From a virus, in IMG/VR virus record IMGVR_UViG_3300009314_000003, positions 62,001 to 126,000 of that record: 64,000 nt of DNA. One strand, given 5' to 3'. The position numbers and the translations under genes were made by a program. Below are positions 1 to 10,400 of this stretch, piece after piece. Within the stretch, counting starts at the first letter, position 1; every line of letters starts with the position of its first letter. The notes beneath the pieces are model-generated. The model worked only from the letters and a program-made list of their open reading frames with translations. It did no database searches and had not been told where the DNA came from.

Positions 1-258
1 GAATTCTATCCTATCTTTGGAAATGGTATGTGGATATGGGGTACTCGGGATGGTCCGATGGTGATCATAAAGGGAAATACTAGATTCCCTGATTTTGTTG
101 TGTTTAAAGATTCGCAGGAGGAATCATTGGGGGTCATAAGTAATCAGCTGGGGGAGATTATGTATATAAACTCCGATGATATAGACGACTTACTCCATAA
201 TAGGACGACTAAAGTAGAAATACTTAATCACTTATTTGCCCACCTTGTCCAATCATAG
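1..258 (+). CDS. 3' end of an unidentified phage protein (truncated by window start)
   Basis: The reading frame is open from base 1 and stops at 256-258, so the gene begins upstream of the window. The visible 85 residues include a possible internal ATG at 28, but nothing before it argues for a start there: the codons upstream are open and there is no Shine-Dalgarno sequence. The fragment is mixed alpha/beta and acidic towards its end, with no motif I recognise. It lies just before the two chaperone-like genes. In myophages that slot often holds a tail tube or tail completion protein, but the sequence does not let me assign either. Confidence 0.6.
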   Translation, partial: EFYPIFGNGMWIWGTRDGPMVIIKGNTRFPDFVVFKDSQEESLGVISNQLGEIMYINSDDIDDLLHNRTTKVEILNHLFAHLVQS

Positions 259-324
259 CCGGACATAACTAAACTACAAACAGAATTAAACTCATAACAT
301 ACATATATGGAGGATAAACCATAA

Positions 325-747
325 ATGATTGAAGAACAACAACAGCAAGAAGAAGAAGTAACGGAAGAAGTAATGCTCCCAGAGGAAGTAATATCCCCCG
401 AGGATTTATTTGAGGGAGATGATTCCTATCCTTACGGTCCTAAGGGGCCCAGCCGAGCTGAAATAAATACCCTCAAGGAGAAATATGGTGATCTACAACT
501 AACTGAAGTTGCTGGCAATATCTATATCTACCGCCTTATGCTCAGGGGTGAGCATATGAAGCTGGTGGAGAGCGGCGCCCTGGAGGGCGATGATTCAGAG
601 ATGATTACCGTGGAAACTCTCCTTGTCTGGCCTAATCCTAAGGAGATCGACTGGGATGCTGTAGGGGCCGGAGTGGTACCCACCCTATCAACAGATATGC
701 TTCAGTTCTCGGGCTTCATTCGCTTAACCCAACCCATCAAGCTATAA
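325..747 (+). CDS. Tail assembly chaperone-like protein, copy A
   Basis: A 140-residue acidic protein whose first 30 residues are rich in Gln and Glu. The start is supported by GGAGG about 12 bases upstream. Residues about 46-75 follow the pattern E-I-x3-K-x-[KR]-[YW]-G, then a Gly and Y-R about 15 residues later. The next gene repeats this pattern, so the two look like diverged paralogues. Two small related proteins just before a giant tape-measure-position gene is the usual layout for myophage tail assembly chaperones, which bind the tape measure during tail assembly. That role is inferred from position and pairing; I see no diagnostic catalytic or binding motif. There is no sign of the -1 frameshift that joins such pairs in lambda-like phages, because 139 bases with in-frame stops separate the two genes. 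Confidence 0.6.
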   Translation: MIEEQQQQEEEVTEEVMLPEEVISPEDLFEGDDSYPYGPKGPSRAEINTLKEKYGDLQLTEVAGNIYIYRLMLRGEHMKLVESGALEGDDSEMITVETLLVWPNPKEIDWDAVGAGVVPTLSTDMLQFSGFIRLTQPIKL

Positions 748-763
748 CCTCCCCACACCCATA

Positions 764-785
764 ACGGGCCGCTGTTTTGGCCTGT
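764..785 (+). other. Intergenic hairpin between the chaperone-like genes
   Basis: ACGGGCC (764-770) can pair with GGCCTGT (779-785), giving seven pairs with one G-U and an 8-base loop. No T-run follows, so it is not a textbook intrinsic terminator. It could be an RNA-processing site, a mRNA stabiliser or a weak attenuator between the two genes. Confidence 0.4.
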
Positions 786-844
786 AGGATGGTTTCATGC
801 CATCACTAATCTGTGAGCAGACACCTCGAAATAGAATGACTCAT

Positions 845-877
845 AGGAGGTGGTGAGGTACGCCTTTAATGGAGTAA
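845..877 (+). promoter_or_regulatory. Strong ribosome-binding site in front of a two-codon mini-ORF
   Basis: AGGAGGTG (845-852) is a near-perfect Shine-Dalgarno sequence but lies 34 bases from the ATG at 887. Between them is ATG GAG TAA (869-877), a Met-Glu-stop mini-ORF 16 bases downstream of it. The GGAG inside the mini-ORF (871-874) is 12 bases before the ATG at 887 and may itself serve that start. The arrangement would suit termination-reinitiation that sets the amount of the second chaperone, or it may be coincidental. Confidence 0.35.
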
Positions 878-886
878 TACTTACAC

Positions 887-1486
887 ATGTCTTATAAGGA
901 AATAACCAGTTGGAAGCAACGTTGGGGCACCATCCATCAGATTGTTCTGGAGGGTATTACCTGCTACTATCGCAGTCTTACGGCGTGGGAGTTTACAGCC
1001 CTCAAGGAATTGATGGACCACAATCCCAGTGTCGACTGGGATAGTGTTATATGTTCGATGGGCCTGTTAGGATCCGATGTTTCACAATTCAAACTGGCTG
1101 GTACAACAACAACTATGTCCTCCCTTATACTTGAAGCCTCCATCTTTACTGAAGAGACCATAGGGCCTAGCGTGATAGAGGCTAGGGAGTGGGCCGCAAA
1201 GGTAGTGGAAGACAATTTCCTCATAGGTCTGGCCCTTGCCATCGGCAGTATATATCCAGGCTCTGATATTATATCCCTACTTAATGAGCCGGCTGAGAGA
1301 CTTATTAAACTTGGTGCCCTCGTAGAGCAAATCACTAAGCAACCCATCTTTAAGGATTCCAGTGGTCTTAAGGCTATGCCTCTAACAAAGACTGGAGAGA
1401 TGGCAGCACAAAATAAGGGTAAGCAAATAGCGGAGTCAACGCGTGCCCTAAGAGAGGAGATATCAAAGCAGCGTAAGAAGAAATAA
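887..1486 (+). CDS. Tail assembly chaperone-like protein, copy B
   Basis: A 199-residue protein. Its N-terminus (residues 5-30) repeats the K-x-[KR]-[YW]-G and Y-R spacing of the preceding protein, followed by W-E-F at about 39-41, so it looks like a longer paralogue. The middle (about 75-145) is helical and hydrophobic, and the C-terminus is very basic, ending in Arg and Lys runs. Upstream codons in frame reach a stop at 875-877, so 887 is the only reasonable ATG. The giant gene starts four bases after its stop, implying translational coupling. The inferred role is chaperoning the tape-measure-position protein, from position and pairing. Members of such families diverge strongly, so only a profile comparison could confirm this. 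Confidence 0.6.
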   Translation: MSYKEITSWKQRWGTIHQIVLEGITCYYRSLTAWEFTALKELMDHNPSVDWDSVICSMGLLGSDVSQFKLAGTTTTMSSLILEASIFTEETIGPSVIEAREWAAKVVEDNFLIGLALAIGSIYPGSDIISLLNEPAERLIKLGALVEQITKQPIFKDSSGLKAMPLTKTGEMAAQNKGKQIAESTRALREEISKQRKKK

Positions 1487-1490
1487 TCTA

Positions 1491-4400
1491 ATGCCGGATC
1501 AGAGAGAGACATTCGAAGAACTACAGCCACAGGAAGGTGGTGGGGCGCTGAAACAGCTTGCTGGTTTAGGCCTTGCCCTTGTAGGCTGGGGTATAGGCCT
1601 CACCCTGGCCAGATTCGGATTTACGGCCGGTAAAGCAGCTGCCTTGAAACGGCTGGCTGGTATAAAGAAACCAGCCACAGAGGTTCTTAAGCGCTATAAG
1701 ACAGCAGCTATTTACGCACAGGACAAGGGAGGTAGCTTCTCCCATTTTGCCTCCAAGGCAGGTATGCCTGGTGGTAAAGCATTAGCGGACATACGTTATG
1801 CGGCTGAGGAATCTCCTATAATCAAATCCTTTAGGACCTCAACTAAGAATAAGAGTATACTACAGAAGGTTGGAACCTACCGTAGTTTCCCCAGGGGTCA
1901 GAGAATAGAACTTGGACGGGGCCTTGCTGCTCACTACGGGCGGGAAATGGCTTTTGTGGCCCCTACCTTCTATGTTGGGGAGCAGATGCTCGGACGTTTG
2001 GGTTGGGGTGCACACCAGAGGGATGCTCATCAAGGCCCTGCCTGGTGGAATATACCGGGACACGCTGTCAACTTTGCCAGGTGGCTTCCAGGATTCCTGA
2101 CAATAGACCTGGGTGCTCGCCTGGGCTTCGGCCTGGTTGGTGCGGCTAAAAGGGCTACATCAAATGCTGTTTTTAAGAGTCAACCCCTCCGAAGCCTTCC
2201 GGAGATAATTACCAACGCCCGCCGTTACGCCAAAGACAATCTAGATTCCCCAGTCGTAAATCTCATTACCAGCACACTCGCTTCGGTACGTGCCTTCAGT
2301 CATTTTGTGGGAGGTAAGACAGATGCCAATAACCAGACTAAGAGATTTGCCGAGCGTAGTTATAAAACTATCAGTGGGTATCGGCGCACAGGGGCTACTG
2401 CTAATGAGTATATAACCGAGAACACACGCCGTCTCTTTAAGGATTATAGACGCTTCAAGGCTAAGGCTAAGAGTGACCTGAAGCGGGCCTTATCCACTGA
2501 CTATACCAGGACTGGGGCAGAGTTAACTCGCTTATTTGATCCTGATGCTGCAAAGTCATCTCCTATACACATATTCAAGAAAGGGTTTGGCGTTGAGTAT
2601 GGAGGTATGAGGGAAATGTCCAGGCATCTGTTTGAGCGCAAGATGCCTCTGGTGGCCAGGTTATCGGGGTTGGAGAGCCTTCGGATGCGCCATCTCAAGG
2701 GGATTGGGCAATCCGAGGAGTGGAAACGCATCTTCAGAGTAATTTACAAGGGAATTCAATCGGCTAGGGAATTTGGTGATGCGGGAAACCAGGTTAGAAA
2801 ATTAGTCAAGGGTGGATATTCTGAGGGTGGGAAACGTTCCTTTGACGACCTCATTGTAGATTCCAGACTCTTCTTCGATCCCGTGACTAAGGAAGTTCGT
2901 AACCTCTCCGGTTTTACCTTTAAGGACATAATTGGCAGGTCCCTACACTATGCCTCTAAGCGCCTCACCTTTAACACACCCCTCGGTAAGATTGATCTGG
3001 TTAGCATCTTTGGCGGACGTGCTGTAGCTAGTTACGGTATGCCCAGTATAGTTCGCCTGGAGCATGGACGTGTACCGACCAAGGCTATTCAACGGTTGTA
3101 TGGTGTAGAGGTATATCCTACCCCAACAGACCCAAGCGCAAAGCAATTTACTCAGGTACTAGCAATAAAGGATAGGAAGAGCGGCTACACAGTCTGGGCT
3201 GATGTATATGGTGGTGATGCAAGTGGTGGAACTGGGCTGGAAGTGGTGGCAAGGAATATGAGTCTTGTCTCCAGTACCGATAGCACGAAGATGATGAGTG
3301 TCTATGCTATGCGGGAGAGTATGTGGCCTCCGCTTGATAAGAATGCACTTAATGAAAGATTTAAGGGTGGGGGTATAACCCCAACAATTAGAAAGTGGCT
3401 GCATAACAAGTTTGACTTGTTTGGGGGAGGAAAGTTTTATCCATCTGTGTGGGAACTTGCTCTACACCATATGCGCGGTGATTCAAGGGTGTGGACTATA
3501 TTTCATCCGGAGGGTCTTCCTGCCAGGGTAGCCAGCGGTATCTACAAGATGAAGGACCTTGCCGCCTCCGGCGGGCAGAAGGCAAGCTATCAGATTCAGT
3601 ATTTGGACGCCGCCTACAGGAAGGCGCGCACAGAAGCAAGTAAGCTGCTCACAAGGGATGATATACTGAGTCGTATATTACGTAAAGCTTATGAGGGAGA
3701 TACCATAAAACTATGGGGCGTTAAGACAGAATTCAAGATTAAGGATATCATTGATGAGAAGATTGTGGAGGACGGCTTACCAGAACCTCTGCGTCTTGTG
3801 AGGGAGATACTTAAAATTGATGAGACTGCATCCGCTGATAGTAGACTCGGGAGAAATCTTAAGCAGATCATAGATGAGTTGACAGATAGGATGCCTGAGA
3901 TGGGCGGTTTTCATAAGTATGTCTCAGAGGGAGGGGTTGGAGAGACAGCAACTGTAAAAGCCAAAAGGTTCCTGGCCGAAAGAGCTATACTACGTGAGGC
4001 GGATACCCTGGGGGCGGCCAGGCAACTAGATACTCCCCACGCCGGTGATACGGTTAAAAATATTGTAGATGATATCCTCGTGGCATTTGATGATCTGGCC
4101 AAGACAAATGCTATAACCACCAAGGACCTGCTGAAGGTTAAGATGGGAATGCAAGGGATAAGATGGGAGCACGAAGTACGCAACCTAGGCAGCCTGAGTG
4201 GAAAGAGTCAGATAACGGGGCGTGGTATTGATAAACTCTTTCAGGCAGTAGGCGAACGGGGCCTCATGGCTAAGGAGTATAAGGACGTTGAATCGTTATT
4301 TGACTTCCTCAGGAAGGCTAAGATGGAAGATCCAGAGCTGTGGGATTCCTACCGGCGTATGACGGGCAAGTTCAAAACCACAATGATGGTTGACTCTCAG

Positions 4401-7400
4401 AGACATGCCCTGGAGATGATGTCTGATGTATTTGGGGAGAGCCCTTACCTGCTCTTCGAAGGGGGCCCGATGGGATGGGCCAAGAATGTCTTTTCATGGG
4501 GTTATGATACCTTCGGACGTACTATGGACCTGGTTGGCCTGGGCTGGGATCGAGGACGTTTCCCGAAGTTCATGGGGAAGGATAGTATAGCCGGACTCTG
4601 GACCAAGAGATTCGCTCTCATGGGTGGTGTTGCAGCCGCTTACCAGACGGTAGACACTGTTACTGATACCACCCCCATATTTGCTGGTTCCTTGGCCCAT
4701 GACGAATTAGTCGCTGTTAGACATAAACGGACTGGACTAGTGAGCCTTGTCAAAATTGGTGAGTTTGTTGAAGATGGTAGAGCCGATAATAATCAATTTG
4801 AAGCCTGGACCAACCATGGCGGCAAAATCGGCTGGTATGACATTACCCAGGGCATTAGACATAAGCGTGAGACCACATTAGTGAGGGTTGAGTTAGAATC
4901 CGGTGCCGATCTATTTGTCACGGATAACCACTCTCTATTCACGGGATCGGAGAGCAACCTACAACTTCAAGCGCCAGAAGTTGGGAAGCATATTGTCGCG
5001 TTAGAGTCGCAATACCCATCAGGGGCAGGTATATCAAGAGTTGACATCAGTGATCTTGTAACGTCGTTGCCAGAGAAGCTGTACGTGGCTGTTGAGGACC
5101 CGTCCTTAAATCGTGGCAACTACAAACTCCGCGCGGATGCAGAGGATATTTGGGGTAGCAACTATGTGAGGTGGCTACGGGACAGGGTAACATATCATAA
5201 AGCTGTTTATAGGACCACCTATGAAGCCTATACGGAGTGCCCAAAGAAAGAGTTCACTAAGATTCGTCACTTTAGATCTCCTGTGAAGATCCCGTCTGGG
5301 TGGGAGCTAACTAGGGAGTTTGGATATGTGTTGGGTATGTTTGCTGCTGAGGGGTGTGCAACTAAGTCTAATGGTAGTGTGTATGGCGTTCTCTTCAGCG
5401 CCAAGGATTATGGTAGTCTTGGCCACAGATATAAAGGCCATATTAGATCAAGGCTCGTCTCTGCACTCAAGACTGTATTTCCAGATGCCAAGATTTCACA
5501 TTCTCACAAGAAAATAATACTCCACGGGTATCTATACTACTGGCTCTTCCATGACGTATTCAAGATGGGCCATGGCGCGTCCAATAAACGCCTCCCGGAC
5601 TTTGCACTGAATGGCCCGGAAGGGTTTAGGAGAGGACTCATTGATGGATATATTGATGGGGATGGATATCAGAAGCAGACCGGCGACACCATCAGACCGG
5701 CCGGTATTGGGAGTACTTCCCGCGAACTCGTCACTCAAGTTTATCTATTACTCAGGATGGAGGGCTGCCAGGTAAAGCTGTCTAGCAGGGAGCCAAGACA
5801 GGGACAAATTATTGATGGTCGCGTTGTTAATGGTAACTATCGAACCTATGCGATTACCATCAGGGATCTACACACAGATTTGTATGATGTATCAAACTCC
5901 AACCATGCTAGAACTATACGAAGTAACAGGGTCTCGTCCGCAATAGCAAGTATGTCCGCATGTGAGGAGCAGCCAGACTTTGTGTATGATATCTCCGTGG
6001 CTGGTGCGGAGAAGTTCATCGCTGGATTTGGTTTCTTGTATGCACACAACACTGCCCTCGATGAGGGGACTACGGTTTTCTTAGCTGACCAGGCCGTAAG
6101 GGCCAGGTTATTCGCCGGTTACGTATATGATATTACAGGCATCACGGATACAATGAAGTATCTTGAGGGTCTTATGCCGAAGAGTACACAAGTTCTGCCA
6201 GGGGCAGCCATGGGTTTCGCTATGGGTGGTGTACCAGGAGCAATTACCGGCGGTATTCTTAATGCCTGGACCCAACCGGTCCTCAAGGAAGGCCCCCTCT
6301 CCTTCCTCTCCCTCTTACCCCCCACTGCCCCATTTGTCTCTGACATGACTAAGAGCTTCAAGGAGCTACAGGATTTATATTCCGGGAGGGAGCTAGAAGC
6401 CGTTAGAAAAGGATCGGGCTGGCCTTTTGGTTCTGTTCCTATTGAGGGTTGCCTCACCGAGAGAACCGAGGTCTTAGTTGCTGACGGTGGTACCACGTCT
6501 ATAAGGGCCATTAAGGTTGGGGACTGTGTTATTGGGCCGGCTGGTCCCGTTCTTGTAACAGCTACCAAGGATCGATACACCACTCCTAGTGAACAACTCT
6601 ACACAATCATCTCAAGATACAACCGATCTGACGAGGTTGAAATTACAGGCAACCATCCTGTACTAGTAGCAGAAGATCCTTTTAGATGCTCTGTTGTATC
6701 CAATGGGACCTGTTCCCCGAGGCGTAACCAGAAGTGTCACAAATGCAGCCATCCGTATTGGCAGTCCTACAAACTCGGCTGGAAGCGGGCCGATGATATT
6801 ACCAGTGATGACTTACTAGCAATACCACGGCGCAGGTTCAATAGCAGCTCCGAACATGTTATCCGGTGGGTGGACTTCCTTGGTGATGATTATAAATACG
6901 TTGGTGGCCACGTCTGGGTTAATAGTAAACTGGGCACTTTTGGCAATGAGGCTCTCAGAGCAATCGTTGACCTGGTCCTGGATGATCTACCACATAAGGA
7001 TTCTGAGAAGCAACGTAGAATTGAGGCGATCGCTACACAGTCTGGCAGGATGCCCAGACAAGTTCGTCAGAAGATGGTAGATGTGCGGGACAGACTTAGA
7101 GATGGATGCCCTCGAGATTGCATTGATTATGTGGATCTTGGTTCCTTGGCAGAATATCTGCCACTCTCCTATGAGACGGGGCGCTTTCTTGGTCTTTACG
7201 CCGCCGAGGGGAGTGTGTGTGATAATGGCACTATATCATTTGCTTTCCACGCCAACGAAATAGAGTATCACCAGTTTGTTGAGTCGTGCATGCGCAGATA
7301 CTTTGGTTCGGACACAGTTACTCATGTGTCGGGCCCACAAACCGCAGGGACAAATCAGTGGGCTGTTCAATGCTTCTCCACACCTATAGCCAGCATCCTG

Positions 7401-10400
7401 GGAAGAATGTTCAACCGCGGAGCTTCTAGTAAGGACATCCCGGCCAGGTTGTTTGAGGCGAACGATGATTTCTTGCGTGGGTTTCTGAGGGGACTATTTG
7501 ATGGGGATGGACACCACAATTTGATAAAACCAAGAGTGGAGATGCGCCTGGCCAGTAAGGATCTGATTAATCAAGTTCAGTTGGTACTGGAGCATTTCGG
7601 TGTCGTGGGATTTGTGTCCCAGGTGGACAATAATGGCTTTGATGCTTACGAAATCCTTGTGAGCAGCTCTAATGCCCGTGCCCTACTCCAGCTTATGGAG
7701 GGCGTACATGAAAGCACATTCTACGATAGCCTGCCTGGTAAAGGAGCCTGGGTTTGCGGAGACTTCATCTTCACGGAAGTTCATAAGATTTCATCCAGGT
7801 CATGTCCTGAAGGAACCCATGTATATGATATCGAAGTCGCAGAGGGTGAATCCTTCCGCACAGTTGGACTCCATCTTCATAATTCAAGAATTACAGCATA
7901 CTCTCCTAACTGGTACCCCATGTTGAAGGCTCAGTATAAAGCCACCCCGGCCCTTTACGGTTCCAAGCTTGAGCAGTGGGCCTTTAAGGACCTTCCCTTT
8001 GTCGACTTCAGCTTTGGTGACCTTATTGACCCCGACTACCTAACCAGGAAACACTATTACGACAGGCCCTATATTTCGTGTCTAACTCCAGGTACCTTAA
8101 TTATAGGCGATAGAATTACAGCCATAGATAAAATCAGGGAAGGCTCACATGTTTATACTAAGTCAGGAGAACTATCAAAGGTTACCGAGGTACATAGAAG
8201 AAATGTAAAAGAGCATATCACCAACATCCGTATTGCTAAACACTCAGAGCCGCTGAGACTTACCTGGAATCATAAAGTGATGGTGATGCAAACTGAAGTA
8301 TGTAGTCATAGACACAACAGCTCTAAGTCTAGACGAGTGTGTAGATTTGGGTTAACAAACAGTGATTGTGTGAAATGTACAAACAAACTTTATAAGAACT
8401 ATGAACTCGGGTGGGTACGAGCTAAGCATATAGAACCTGGGGACATAGTAGTTAAATCCATACCAGATACGTCAGAAATTGTCGAATCAATCAACATAAG
8501 TGATTTTGTGCTAGATTATCCAGTTTATGATGGTTCAGTATATTATGCGCCGAGAGCAAATAAGCTGTCAGCTAAACTAGCTTGGATTAAAGCTCATATC
8601 CCCCAACACAAAGATAATGAGAAGGGAGCACTAAAGAGATTATCTGCTGCTTACGATATACCACTTGGGTATTTATATAATCACTACTATACTTGTAATA
8701 CTAATCAGTGGGAACGTTGGACTATACCAGATGCTCTACCTCTCGATAAGAACTTATTTACCATACTAGGATACTACCTTGCCGAGGGCTCACTAACAAC
8801 CAAAGGGGTTAGTTTCGTCTTTCATGAGAAAGAGTTGAATACATATGTTAAGGAACTAATCAATGCTGCTTCTAATCTTGGATTCAAATCATCGTCGTGG
8901 CGATATAAAGAAGGCTCAAAGGCTATTGAATTAACCATATACAGCGTAATTCTCAGGAAGATGGTAGATAGCTTATGTGGTAGGGCCGAGCAAAAACACA
9001 TTCACTCGTTATTGATGAAGGCCCCGAGGGAGTCCAGAATTGCATTTGTTAGATCCTATATAAATGGAGACGGTTGTTATACGGCCGTAGATAGGGGTAT
9101 TTGGACGGTAACATATACGAGTGTTGTACCTTCAATTAGTTATCAGATCCAGCAAATGTTGTCAACACTTGGTGTGTTTGCTGGTATCCACAAAAGTGAA
9201 TGTCCCCCATATAAGATCAAAATAAATGATAAAGTAAATGGCATATCCTCTGGTGTATACTATATAGGTACGATAAATGGTGTTGAGTGTAGAAAGCTTC
9301 TCGACTTATTTGAGATGGACCATCCACAAACCAATCCACCAGCTCCGAATAGGTGGGGGTGGATGGATAATAAGTTTATTTATTTAGCTGTTAGAAATGT
9401 AGACCGTGAGTATTATGAGGGACCAGTGTATGATATTACAGTTGATGGTGAGCACAACTACCAAACATCATCTGCAATAGTTCATAACTCCGATATTCCA
9501 TTTTTGGAGGTACCTCTAGTAGGACCGGCCCTGGCGGCAACAGCCGGACAGGCATTCCGGGCCATTCACCCCATGACACTTGATCACCCTATGCACAAGG
9601 AGGAGGTGCAGAGGGCTTTGCAGGAGGGCGTGGCCTACAGTTGGCGAGGGGAGGAGGAGCCCGGCTTCGGTCCCAGGTACACTGGTTCCGTGTATACAGA
9701 TGAATCATACAGTCAGGGTCGTATTATGGGGACACTCGAGGGTCGCAGTCCTACGATCCGCAGCAATATGGATGTACGACAGATCATCTCCGAGCAGATT
9801 TACAGGGGGTGGATTGAGCCGGCAGGTCTGGCTGGCTTCTGCCTACCAGAGGGATCTGAGGTTATTACTTATGGGGGCCTTTATAAGAAGGTGGAGGATA
9901 TTAATCTCGGTGATAAACTTATCACCCATAGGGGCCACCCTGGTAAAGTCACTAGGGTATATAAGAGATTTGTGGATGAGGATATTATTGAGCTTAGTGT
10001 TTCCCACTATGCCGATGTCCCTGTCCAATTGACGGGGGAGCATCCAGTCTTGGTAGCAAAAACGAAGCCCTGCCTGAAAACCCACGACAAACAACATTGC
10101 CTACCACTTCATGGATCTTCTAGGTGTTATTGTTGTCCAAGAGAGTTCAACACCAATCTGGAGTGGGTTGTGGCGAAGGATATTAAGGAGGGTGATTTTG
10201 TTGTTCAACCATCCTCTATAGGCCTTCCACATAGCGGTCTTTTGGATTTAGGTAAGATGGATGAGGTGGTAAATTATAAAAGGGTAAATAACAACAGCCG
10301 GTGCTCAAGAGATAGGGATCACAAATACTTTGTTATCGAGCATGACAATATTAGGTGGTGGAATGGTTCCAAGAAACGATTTCCAAGATACTTGGAGCTA

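Noticed and set aside
325-1486. Programmed -1 frameshift joining the two chaperone-like ORFs
   Set aside because: Stops in all the relevant frames and a 139-base gap separate them, and no slippery sequence was seen at the end of the first.
967-1530. Minus-strand ORF of 187 codons over the second chaperone-like gene
   Set aside because: Antisense shadow of a gene with better context; no separate signals.
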